Part shown: piece after piece, positions 36,789 through 45,285 of the stretch
Layout of the letters: the number at the start of each line of letters is the position of its first letter
Position numbering within the stretch: position 1 is the first letter of the stretch
Source of the DNA: Gordonibacter pamelaeae
GTDB taxonomy: Bacteria > Actinomycetota > Coriobacteriia > Coriobacteriales > Eggerthellaceae
Assembly: GCF_042665095.1 (NCBI RefSeq)
Contig: NZ_JBHTBV010000009.1
Strand: one strand, 5' to 3'
DNA length: 64,000 nucleotides
Translations under genes and position numbers: made by a program
The notes under the pieces: generated by a model
Database searches by the model: none
What the model was told of the DNA's origin: nothing
The model's input: only the letters and a program-made list of their open reading frames with translations

Positions 36789-39129
36789 GTGTCGCCGCGC
36801 CCCGCGCCCCCGCTGCCCCCGCGCCCGGCCCTGCCGCCGGTGCTTGCGTGCGGCCTGGGCCTTTGGGCGTCCTGCGCCGCCGTGTGCGCCGCCGCGCAGT
36901 TCTGGGAGGCGGGGGCGTGCGTCGCCGTGGGCGCAGCGGCGCTCGCGGCTGCGGTGCTTGCCGCCGTCGCGCTGCTGCGCTGCGGGCGCGGCACGCTCGC
37001 ACGATGCGCCCTGCTGGGCATCCTCGTCGGCGCCGCGTGCGGCTGCGGTGCCGGGGCGTCCCTGCATGTCGCCTGGCAGGAGGCTGCCGGCGAGGCGCCG
37101 GGGCGGCTGCGCTTCGAGGCGGTGGAGGATGCGGATGCGGGCCTCTACGGCGCCCAGTGCGTCGCGCGCACGCGCCTGGCATCGGGGCGCGCGGTGGACG
37201 TGCGGCTGCGCTTCGCCGACGGTGCAGACGTGCCGCGCTACGGCGACGTGTTCGAGGCGGAGGCGTCGCTGGCCGCCCCCGCCGAGCGCTCGGCGGCCTG
37301 GTGCTGGCAGCGGGGCGTCGCGGCCGTCGCAACCGTCCGGCAGGCGGCGCCGGTCGCGCGCCACGATGCGCTCGGGGTGCTGTTGGGCGTGCGCGCACGC
37401 GCCCTGGAGGTTCTCGGCCGCCTGGACGGCGACGGCGGCGCCGTGCTGCAGGCGCTCGTCTGCGGTGCGCGCGGCGCGCTGGACGAAGGGGGACGTCTAC
37501 GCCGCCTTCAAAGCCTCCGGGCTCGCGCACCTTGTGGCGGTGTCGGGCGCCCACCTCGTCATGGTGTGCGCGTTCGCCGGTGCCGCGCTCAGGGCGCTGC
37601 GAGCGCCGCGCGCCGTGGCCGTGGGCGTGCAGGCGGCGCTGCTCGCGTGCTACCTCGTGCTGTCGGCCATGCCGATATCGGCCGTTCGCGCGGCGCTCAT
37701 GACGCTCGCGGGCACGACGTCGTTCCTCGCGCGGCGGCGCCCGTCCAGCCTGAACGCCGTGGGCCTGTGCATCGCCGGCGTCGTTGCCGCCTCTCCCGCG
37801 GCGGCGCTCTCGGCGTCGTTCGCGCTCTCGGTGCTCTCCACGCTGGGCATCGTGCTGTTCGCGGGCCTCGCCGCGGCCTGGATCGGCCGCCTGGCGCCGC
37901 GCCTGCCGCGCTTCGCCGCCGAGGCGCTTGCGCTCACGGCCGCCTCGAGCGTGCTCGCCCAGCCGCTGTCGGCCGCCCTGTTCTCGCAGGTGCCGCTCGT
38001 CTCCCCGTTGGCGAACGTGCTGGCGGCGCCCCTCTTCCCGCTCGCCTGCGCCGGAGGGCTCGTCGGCGCTGTCGCGGCCCTGGCCGTGCCGGCCGCCGGA
38101 TCGCCCCTGCTGGCAGGCGCCGCGCTCGCGTCCGAGGCGCTTTGCGCCGCCGCCCGCGCCTGCGCGTCGCTGCCCTGCGCGGGCGTGCCCGTCGACCTGC
38201 CCGTCGTGCCCGCGCTTGCCGGCGCGGCCGTCCTGGCCGCTGCGCTCTGGGCGCTCTGGCCCCCGCCGAGCCCGCGCACGGCCGCGCTGGTCGCAGGGGC
38301 CTCGGCGGCGGCCGCCCTCGCGGTCGTGCTCGTCGCCCCGCGGCTCGCGGGCGACGAGATCGTCATGCTCGACGTGGGCCAGGGCGACGCGTTCGTCGTC
38401 CGCAGCGAGGGGGCGGCCGTGCTCGTGGACACCGGCAACCAGGAGCGCCTCCTGCGCGAGGGCCTCGCGCGCCACGCCGTGCTCCGCCTGGACGCCGTGG
38501 TGGTGACCCACGGCGACGACGACCACATGGGCGCGCTCGCCTCGCTCAAGGGCGTGGTGCAGGTCGACCGCGTGCTCGTGGCGGCCGATGCGCTCGCCTG
38601 CCCCTGCGAGGCCTGCGCGCGCCTGCGCGGCGACGCGGCGGCGCTCGTGGGGGAGGGGGCCGTCCAGGGGCTCGCGCAGGGCGACCGGCTGCACGTGGGC
38701 GCCTTCGACCTGGAAGCGGTGTGGCCCGCCCGCTTCGCCGACGGGGGCGGCAACGCCGACAGCCTGTGTCTGCTGGCGCGCGCCGACGCCGACGGCGACG
38801 GGGCGGCCGACTGGACGGCGCTCCTCGCCGGCGACGCGGAGCACGAGCAGCTGGCCGCCATGGAGGAGCAGGGCCTCGTGGGCCGCGTTGACGTGCTCAA
38901 GGTGGGCCATCACGGCTCGAAGAACGCGCTCACGCCGGAGCTCGCGGCCGCGCTCTCCCCGCGCATCGCGCTCGTGAGCGCGGGCGCGGGCAACCGCTAC
39001 GGGCACCCGGCCGACAAGACGCTGCGGGAGCTGGCCGACGCGGGGGCGCAGATATGGCGTACCGACGAGGCGGGGGATGTTTCGTGCAAATCCACCGCGC
39101 AGGGCATCGCGGTCGCGTCGCTGCGGTAG
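36789..39129 (+). pseudogene. comEC: ComEC DNA-uptake channel gene with a single frameshift
   Basis: Two reading frames together give a full ComEC (~780 residues). GTG 36789 opens a frame with the N-terminal helices and an OB-like domain to LDEG near 37487. The homologous sequence then continues one frame over with GDVYAAFKASGLAHLVAVSGAHL, which is the competence core, and ends with the metallo-beta-lactamase-like domain (MLDVGQGDAFVV, THGDDDHMG, KVGHHGSKNA) and stop at 39129. The break coincides with a run of five G at 37488-37492. One G too many explains it. It could be real decay, slippage-controlled expression or a sequencing error. Confidence 0.8.
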
Positions 39130-39130
39130 A

Positions 39131-40114
39131 ATGCGGGGCATGCCGACTAACAAGAAACAAGAAGCACCGCTCCTCCCCGTCTACCTCATCGTGGGGGAGG
39201 ACGCGCTCAAGCGCGACGCCGTGATGAAGCGCCTGCGCGCCCGCCTTTCCGCGCTGGGCGACCTGTCGTTCAACGCCGACGAGTTCAACGGCGAGACCGC
39301 CCTCGGCGGCGACGTCGTGGCGGCCTGCAACACCGTGCCGTTCGCCAGCCCCGTGCGCCTCGTGGAGGTGCGCGCAGCCGACAAGCTCAAGAAGGCCGAT
39401 GCCGAGGCACTCGTGTCGTACCTGTCCTCGCCGAGCGGGTCCACCGTGCTCGCGCTGGTGGCCGAGAAGCTGGCGAAGAACACGCGCCTGTACAAGGCCG
39501 TGGCCGCCCATGGCAAGACGGCCGTCATCGACTGCGCCCCGCTCAAGCGCAACGAGCTGCCGAAGACGGTGCGGGCCATGGCCGCGGGCCACGGCGTCAC
39601 GCTCACGGAGGGGGCAGCGCGCGCACTGGTGGACCTGGTGGGCGAGAACACCGTCCACCTGGACAGCGAGCTCAAGAAGATCGCGCTGGCGCACCGCGGC
39701 ACCGATGCCGTGAACGAGCACGAGATCATGGGGCTGGTGGCGCGTACGGCCGAGGTGAAGCCCTGGGAGTTCGTGGACGCCCTCGCCGCCCGCGACGCCC
39801 GCAAGTGCCTGCTTTTGCTGGGTCGCATGGAGTCCGTGTCGCCCCACGCCCTGCTGGCCATGTGCACGACGCGCCTGCGCGAGCTGGTGTGCGCCCGCGC
39901 CCTGGCCGACCGCGGCAACCCGCGCGGCGTGGCCGCAGCCCTCAAGATACCCGACTGGCGCTGCAAGAACCATGCCGCCTGGGCCCGCGGCTTCACCGCC
40001 GCCGAGCTGCGTCGCGCCATCGTCTCGGCGCGCGACACCGAGCGCGCCATGAAGAGCGGCGCGGACGCGCAGGCCGCCTTCCTCGACTGGGTGCTCTCCG
40101 TCACCGCCCGCTAA
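39131..40114 (+). CDS. holA: DNA polymerase III delta subunit
   Basis: A 327-residue clamp-loader subunit. It begins LLPVYLIVGEDALKRDAVMKRL, the HolA lid/AAA+-like module without a true Walker A, has KNTRLYKAV and LKRNELPKTV in the middle, a helical stretch with LVGENTVHLDSELKKIAL near 175, and the C-terminal collar (HALLAMCTTRLREL). The start is ambiguous between ATG 39131 and 39140, as neither has a clear ribosome binding site. It is convergent with rpsT. Confidence 0.88.
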   Translation: MRGMPTNKKQEAPLLPVYLIVGEDALKRDAVMKRLRARLSALGDLSFNADEFNGETALGGDVVAACNTVPFASPVRLVEVRAADKLKKADAEALVSYLSSPSGSTVLALVAEKLAKNTRLYKAVAAHGKTAVIDCAPLKRNELPKTVRAMAAGHGVTLTEGAARALVDLVGENTVHLDSELKKIALAHRGTDAVNEHEIMGLVARTAEVKPWEFVDALAARDARKCLLLLGRMESVSPHALLAMCTTRLRELVCARALADRGNPRGVAAALKIPDWRCKNHAAWARGFTAAELRRAIVSARDTERAMKSGADAQAAFLDWVLSVTAR

Positions 40115-40187
40115 AGGCCGCACCGGCGCCGTCGTCGTTCGGGAAGCACGCGCAGAGGCGCGCGATCCGCTTTTCCGGCACTAACGC

Positions 40188-40220
40188 GAGGAAGCCCCCT
40201 TCCGGGGGCTTCCTCTTCCT
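40188..40220. terminator. Bidirectional terminator between holA and rpsT
   Basis: GAGGAAGCCCCC (40188-40199) and GGGGGCTTCCTC (40204-40215) form a perfect 12-bp stem with TTCC loop. TTCCTT follows on the plus strand. Confidence 0.8.
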
Positions 40221-40262
40221 TGATATGCGGACGGATCGCGGGCGATCCTGAGAGCATCGAGC

Positions 40263-40769
40263 CTATTCGGCGGCCTCTTCGGCTGCAGCGGCCTCGGCCT
40301 CGGCCTTGGCGGCCTCCTCGGCTTCCTTGGCCTTGCGCTTCTGGGCGGCGGCCTCCTCCTTCAGCGTCTTCTCGCGGCGCTTCGCCTTCTCCTCGGAGGC
40401 GGCCTTCATGGCTGCCTGGCGCTCGGCCTTGGTCGCGGCCTTCTTGGAGCCGGTCTTCTGCTGCTCCTTCTTGGCCGGCTTCACGTAGGCGGCGCGGTCG
40501 GCGTCGGTCACGACGTCCTTGATGAGCAGCATGATGCCGCTCTTGCGGTTGGCGGCCTGGTTCTTGTGGATGACGCCCTTGCTGGCGGCCTTGTCCATGA
40601 GGCGGCAGGCGGCGAGCGCGGCGGCGTAGGCCTCGGCGCCGTTGCCGGCGGCCACGGCGTCCTTCACGCGGCGGGTCGCGGTCTTGAGCTCGCTCTTGAC
40701 CGCGCGGTTGCGCATGCGGGCCTTCTCGTTGGTGATGATGCGCTTCTTCTGGCTTTTGATGTTCGCCAT
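40263..40769 (-). CDS. rpsT: Ribosomal protein S20 with long charged C-terminal extension
   Basis: A 168-residue protein. The first ~87 residues are ordinary S20 (MANIKSQKKRIITNEKARMRNRA; MDKAASKGVIHKNQAANRKS). The other ~80 are an Ala/Lys/Glu-rich low-complexity tail: basic to about residue 135, then acidic with KEAEEAAKAEAEAAAAEE. A long single helix or coiled coil is expected. S20 binds 16S rRNA during assembly of the 30S subunit. The ATG has GGAGGAACG upstream. The role of the tail is unknown. Confidence 0.93.
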   Translation of the reverse strand: MANIKSQKKRIITNEKARMRNRAVKSELKTATRRVKDAVAAGNGAEAYAAALAACRLMDKAASKGVIHKNQAANRKSGIMLLIKDVVTDADRAAYVKPAKKEQQKTGSKKAATKAERQAAMKAASEEKAKRREKTLKEEAAAQKRKAKEAEEAAKAEAEAAAAEEAAE

Positions 40770-41160
40770 GTGGTTCGTTCCTCCAAAAAAATCGTTTTAC
40801 CTTGTCTTGCGATACGAATCGCGCTGCGCCTCCAGCGATACGGGCGGGCGATGCCCTCCGCGTGGCCGCAAGGTGGCCGATTGCCTCGCAACAAGGCCCC
40901 GGAGGAGCCTCCCGCGCCGGGCGCGGGCGTTGGCGATGCGATGGAAACAGGCGGGATTTCTCTGTTTCGCAGACCAATCGGTCACCAGCGAGGACGAATC
41001 CGTAATGCAGCCACGTCTGCAGATTTGGCGATAAGATCATCGCACGCACGTATCGCTGGATACACAATGCGATAGAATACCAAACGTTGACCCTGTTTTC
41101 ACGGGGAAATTCCCGAAAACACGTTTTTCGCCCGTGCACCGCCCGAAGAAGAAAGCTACT
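40770..41160. promoter_or_regulatory. 391-bp divergent region of rpsT and lepA
   Basis: Contains the upstream regions of two divergent genes. On the plus strand TAGAAT (41073-41078) is a possible -10 of lepA. A hairpin, TGTTTTC (41094-41100) with GAAAACA (41115-41121) and inner GGGAA-A-TTCCC, follows and ends in CGTTTTTCG, resembling a terminator in the leader. The remainder shows no gene. Confidence 0.5.
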
Positions 41161-42966
41161 ATGACCACCGACCCGAACCTCATCCGCAACTTCTCCATCA
41201 TCGCGCACATCGACCACGGCAAGTCGACGCTGTCCGACCGCATCCTCGAGCTCACCGGCACCGTGGCGAGCCGCGACATGCAGGAGCAGCTGCTCGACAG
41301 CATGGACATCGAGCGCGAGCGCGGCATCACCATCAAGAGCCAGGCCGTGCGCGTGGACTACACGGCCGACGACGGCCAGACCTACCAGTTCAACCTCATT
41401 GACACGCCGGGCCATGTGGACTTCACCTACGAGGTGTCCCGCTCGCTGGCCGCGTGCGAGGGCGCCGTGCTCGTGGTGGACGCCACCCAGGGCGTGGAGG
41501 CGCAGACCGTGGCCAACGCCATGATGGCCATGAACGCGAACCTGGAGATCATCCCGCTCATCAACAAGATCGACCTGCCGGCCGCCGAGCCCGACCGCGT
41601 GCGCGAGGAGATAGAGGAGGGCCTCGCCATACCCGCCGACGACGCCGTGCTCGCCTCCGGCAAGACCGGCGCGGGCGTGCACGACCTGCTCGAGGCCGTG
41701 GTGTACAACATCCCCGCGCCCGAGGGCGACGCGCACGCACCCCTGCGTGCGCTCATCTTCGACTCGTACTTCGACCCCTACCGCGGCGTGGTGGCGCTCA
41801 TCCGCGTGGTGGACGGCTCGCTCAAGAAGGGCGACCGCGTGCTCATGATGGCCACCGGCACCGAGGTGCTCGTGGAGGAGGTGGGTGCGCGCCGCCCGGC
41901 GGAGACGGCCATGCCCGAGCTCTCGGTGGGCGAGGTGGGATACCTGGTCACGGGCCTCAAGGACGTGCGCCAGGTGAAGGTGGGCGACACGATCACCGCC
42001 GTGCGCGGCGGCGTGGAGAAGCCCCTGCCCGGCTACCGCGACGCCAAGCCCATGGTGTTCACGGGCCTGTTCCCCATCGACGGCGACCAGTACGAGCCCT
42101 TGAAGGAGGCGCTGGAGAAGCTCTCGCTCAACGACCCCGCGCTCATGTGGGAGCCGGAGAAGTCCCACGCGCTCGGCTTCGGCTTCCGCGTGGGCTTCCT
42201 CGGCCTTCTGCACATGGAGGTCATCAAGGAGCGCCTCGAGCGCGAGTTCGGCCTGGACCTCTTGGCCACGGCGCCCTCAGTGGAGTACCACGTGTACCGC
42301 GCCGGCGGCGAGATGATCAGCCTGCACTCGCCCCAGGAGATGCCCGACCCCGGCGAGATCGAGCGCATCGAGGAGCCCTACCTCAAGGCGAAGATACTCA
42401 TCCCGCCCGACTACGTGGGCGCCGTCATGGAGCTCACCACGGCGCGGCGCGGCACGTTCGTCACCATGAACTACCTCTCTCCCACGACGGTGGAGATGAT
42501 CTGGGAGATACCGCTGTCGGAGCTCATCATGGACTACTTCGACAAGCTCAAGTCCAACACGAAGGGCTACGCGAGCCTCGACTACGACTTCGACGGCTAC
42601 AAGCCCTCCAAGCTGGTGAAGCTGGATATCCTGCTGTCCGGCAAGCCGGTGGACGCGCTGTCGTTCATCATCCACAAGGACAAGGCCTACGACCGCGGCC
42701 GCGTGCTCACCGAGAAGCTGCGCGGCATCATCCCGCGCCAGATGTTCGAGGTGCCCATCCAGGCCGCCATCGGCGGGCGCGTGCTGGCCCGCGAGACGGT
42801 GAAGGCGAAGCGCAAGGACGTGCTGGCGAAGTGCTACGGCGGCGACATCAGCCGCAAGCGCAAGCTCTTGGAGAAGCAGAAGGCCGGCAAGAAGCGCATG
42901 AAGAACATCGGCAACGTGGAAGTGCCGCAGGAGGCCTTCATGGCCATTTTGAAGGTGGACGATTAG
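41161..42966 (+). CDS. lepA: Elongation factor 4 (LepA) GTPase
   Basis: A 601-residue translational GTPase of typical length. G1 AHIDHGKST (near 15-23), G3 DTPGHVDF (near 81), G4 NKIDLPAA (near 135). The LepA-specific C-terminal domain (from ~485) ends KKRMKNIGNVEVPQEAFMAI. It acts on the ribosome, back-translocating or helping assembly. The ribosome binding site is weak (GAAGAAGAAAG). Confidence 0.96.
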   Translation: MTTDPNLIRNFSIIAHIDHGKSTLSDRILELTGTVASRDMQEQLLDSMDIERERGITIKSQAVRVDYTADDGQTYQFNLIDTPGHVDFTYEVSRSLAACEGAVLVVDATQGVEAQTVANAMMAMNANLEIIPLINKIDLPAAEPDRVREEIEEGLAIPADDAVLASGKTGAGVHDLLEAVVYNIPAPEGDAHAPLRALIFDSYFDPYRGVVALIRVVDGSLKKGDRVLMMATGTEVLVEEVGARRPAETAMPELSVGEVGYLVTGLKDVRQVKVGDTITAVRGGVEKPLPGYRDAKPMVFTGLFPIDGDQYEPLKEALEKLSLNDPALMWEPEKSHALGFGFRVGFLGLLHMEVIKERLEREFGLDLLATAPSVEYHVYRAGGEMISLHSPQEMPDPGEIERIEEPYLKAKILIPPDYVGAVMELTTARRGTFVTMNYLSPTTVEMIWEIPLSELIMDYFDKLKSNTKGYASLDYDFDGYKPSKLVKLDILLSGKPVDALSFIIHKDKAYDRGRVLTEKLRGIIPRQMFEVPIQAAIGGRVLARETVKAKRKDVLAKCYGGDISRKRKLLEKQKAGKKRMKNIGNVEVPQEAFMAILKVDD

Positions 42967-42967
42967 G

Positions 42968-43198
42968 ATGGGCACGACGGCTATTGCGATGGCCGCACTA
43001 GCCGTCGTCGCCTTTTTAGTCCTCGCCGTGGTGTTGTGGAGGGGCAATGTCGAGATCATCTCGGGGTTTCCCGAAGAAGCGGGTTCGCTCAAGGAGGCCG
43101 ACCGAAAAAGCATGGGCCGCGGCCTGGCTGCCCTGGTTCTGTTCCTCATGTTTGTGGCGGTTTTGATGATATTCGCATTATCGCAGTTCGAAGGTTAG
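42968..43198 (+). CDS. Small two-helix membrane protein
   Basis: A 76-residue protein with a hydrophobic helix at 4-24 and another at 51-71 joined by a charged loop (GNVEIISGFPEEAGSLKEAD). It begins 1 nt after the lepA stop, so it is likely co-translated. The length and topology are like small DUF3784-type proteins, but I would not assign a family. Confidence 0.65.
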   Translation: MGTTAIAMAALAVVAFLVLAVVLWRGNVEIISGFPEEAGSLKEADRKSMGRGLAALVLFLMFVAVLMIFALSQFEG

Positions 43199-43207
43199 GA
43201 ACGATAT

Positions 43208-43408
43208 ATGGCACGGAAAGGCAAGGAAGAGTTCGACTGGCTGGACGACCCGTTCGACGAGAAGAAGGCTGCGCGCGAGCAGGTGCGGTCCTCCACGTCG
43301 GGCGGCACGAAGATGGTGCTCGGCTGTGGCTGCCTGCTGGCCGTGGCGGGCATCGTGGTGCTGCTGGTGCTCGCAGGCGTCAGCATGATCGACCTGCTGG
43401 CCGCCTAG
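43208..43408 (+). CDS. Small single-helix membrane protein
   Basis: A 66-residue protein: charged N-terminal half (KGKEEFDWLDDPFDEKKAA) and one C-terminal helix (LGCGCLLAVAGIVVLLVLAGV). It lies 9 nt after the preceding small gene with AGGAACG upstream, and both follow lepA. No family recognised. An N-in orientation with the acidic half in the cytoplasm is expected. Confidence 0.65.
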   Translation: MARKGKEEFDWLDDPFDEKKAAREQVRSSTSGGTKMVLGCGCLLAVAGIVVLLVLAGVSMIDLLAA

Positions 43409-43465
43409 CGCCGGGATGCGCCTGCGCCCGGCCGCCCTCGAACCGGCATGAGAAGGAGGAGCCCC

Positions 43466-43984
43466 GTGAGAGAGAACCCCGTCATCGAGAACATCCTGTC
43501 CCGCCGCTCCGTGCGCGCGTTCCGGGACGAGCCGGTCGCGCGCGAGGACCTGGAGGCCGTCGTCGCGTGCGGGCAGTGGGCTCCCTCGGCGAACAACCGG
43601 CAGGAGTGGACGTTCGTGGTGGTGGACGACCGCGCCCGCATCGCCCGGCTGTCAGCGGTTGTTCGCGAGGCGCTGGGCCGCGACGCCTACGACATGTACG
43701 GCCCTGCGGCCATCGTGATCGTGGCGCACGAGAAGGGCGCCCCGTTCGGCCGCGAGGACGACGGCTGCGCGATGCAGAGCATGATGCTGGCCGCCCACAG
43801 CCTGGGCCTGGGCAGCGTGTGGATCAACCAGCTGCAGGGCATCTGCGACGAGCCCGCCGTGCGCGCGGAGCTCGACGCGCTCGGCGTGCCGGCCACCTCC
43901 GAGGTGCACGGCGTGTGCGCCCTCGGCCACGCCGCCGCCGAAGGGACGGCGCACGACCGCAAGAGCCGCGTGGTGTGGGCGTAG
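43466..43984 (+). CDS. Nitroreductase-family FMN oxidoreductase
   Basis: A 172-residue flavoprotein. The FMN-binding signature RRSVRAF is at residues 10-16, WAPSANNRQEW near 35-45, and SVWINQL...EVHGVCALGHA in the second half fits the NfnB/Frp-like fold. Substrate unknown (quinones, nitroaromatics or similar). GTG 43466 follows GAAGGAGGAGC; an upstream ATG at 43448 would include that site. Single-gene unit. Confidence 0.85.
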   Translation: MRENPVIENILSRRSVRAFRDEPVAREDLEAVVACGQWAPSANNRQEWTFVVVDDRARIARLSAVVREALGRDAYDMYGPAAIVIVAHEKGAPFGREDDGCAMQSMMLAAHSLGLGSVWINQLQGICDEPAVRAELDALGVPATSEVHGVCALGHAAAEGTAHDRKSRVVWA

Positions 43985-44301
43985 CGCGCCGGCTGCCATC
44001 CCGGCCCGGGACGGGCGCGACGGCGAAGCCGGAAGGTCGCACGCAGCGCTTTCTCGCGACGCCTGCGCGCTTCCAACGTGGGCGCTCGGGCCGCGGCGAC
44101 GAAGCCGGGAGCATGCCGCGCCCGAACGCCCTTCCTGCCAAAAAACGCGCGGTTTGGCAATCGGAAAGCGCGTTTCGGAGCGTGCTTGCCACGGGTTGCC
44201 GCTATAATCCCAGGTCGGCGTTTTTCACCGCTCGACCGTAATTGCCAAACCGCGCGTTTTTTGACCTGTCGTGACGAAAACGCGTGCAAAGGAAGCAGAA
44301 T
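43985..44301. other. 317-bp intergenic region with repeat pair and dusB promoter element
   Basis: No gene. It holds the inverted 25-bp arms (44137-44161 and 44241-44265) and, between them, TATAAT at 44203-44208, a probable -10 of dusB. The -35 is unclear. Confidence 0.55.
44137..44265. repeat. Inverted 25-bp repeat pair, copy B
   Basis: GCCAAAAAACGCGCGG plus TTTGGCAAT at 44137-44161 is repeated inverted at 44241-44265 with 24 of 25 positions identical. The arms are 79 bp apart. Each arm is itself partly palindromic (GCCAAA/TTTGGC). Related arms occur at 28987 and 29102. Confidence 0.75.
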
Positions 44302-45282
44302 ATGCACGAGTTCTTCCAAAAGCACCGCCTCCTCCTCGCGCCCATGGCGGGCGTGAGCGACGAGGCGTTCCGGGCGCTCTGCCGCGAGCAGGGGGCCGAC
44401 CTCGCCTTCACCGAGATGGTCTCGGCGAAGGGGCTCTCCTACGCCAACGAGAAGACGCGCCATCTGCTTGCCCTCGCGCCCGGCGAGGACCAGGTGGCCG
44501 TCCAGCTGTTCGGCCACGAGCCCGACACCATGGCCGCGCAAGCCGCCTGGATCGAGCAGGAGATGGGGGAGTTGCTGGCGTACCTGGACGTCAACATGGG
44601 ATGCCCCGCGCGCAAGATCGTGTCGAAGGGCGACGGCTCGGCGCTCATGAGGGAGCCGGAGCTCGCGGCCTCCATCGTGCGGGCGATCCGCGCGGCGGTC
44701 GCGCATCCCGTGACCGTGAAGTTCCGCCGCGGCTGGGCGATGGGCGCGGAGACGGCGCCGGACTTCGCGCGGCGCATGGAGGATGCGGGCGCGTGCGCCG
44801 TCGCGGTGCACGGCCGCTTCGCCGAGCAGCTCTACCGCGGCAGCGCCGACTGGGACGTCGTCGCGCGCGTGAAGGAGGCCGTGGACGTGCCCGTCATCGG
44901 CAACGGCGACGTGCGCTCGGGCGCCGACGCCGTGGCGCTCACGGCGCGCACCGGTTGCGACGCCGTGATGATCGCCCGCGGCGCGGAGGGCAACCCCTGG
45001 GTGTTCGCCCAGGCCAAGGCCGCGCTCGCGGGCGTGCCCGAGCCGCCGGCCCCCGATGCCCGCGAGCGCATCGCCATGGCGCGCCGCCACGCGCGCCTGC
45101 TCGCGCGGCGCGAGGGGAAGAACATCGTGCGCATGCGCAAGCACGCCATGTGGTACCTGGCGGGCCTGCCGGGCGCCGCCGCGGCGCGCGCGAAGATCAA
45201 CGCCTGCGTGTCCGTGGAGGACTTCGACCGCGTGTTCGACGAGCTGCTCGCCTTTTTGGGCGGGCATGAACAGGAAGGCTAG
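44302..45282 (+). CDS. dusB: tRNA-dihydrouridine synthase
   Basis: A 326-residue FMN enzyme that reduces uridines in the tRNA D-loop. LAPMAGVSDEAFRALC at the N-terminus, the catalytic cysteine motif NMGCPARKI near 100, VTVKFRRGW near 140, and the FMN-phosphate sequence GNGDVRSGADA near 200 are family marks. AAAGGAAGC precedes ATG 44302. It is 3 nt before hemW. The exact Dus subfamily (B-like) is not proven. Confidence 0.92.
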   Translation: MHEFFQKHRLLLAPMAGVSDEAFRALCREQGADLAFTEMVSAKGLSYANEKTRHLLALAPGEDQVAVQLFGHEPDTMAAQAAWIEQEMGELLAYLDVNMGCPARKIVSKGDGSALMREPELAASIVRAIRAAVAHPVTVKFRRGWAMGAETAPDFARRMEDAGACAVAVHGRFAEQLYRGSADWDVVARVKEAVDVPVIGNGDVRSGADAVALTARTGCDAVMIARGAEGNPWVFAQAKAALAGVPEPPAPDARERIAMARRHARLLARREGKNIVRMRKHAMWYLAGLPGAAAARAKINACVSVEDFDRVFDELLAFLGGHEQEG

Positions 45283-45285
45283 ACC

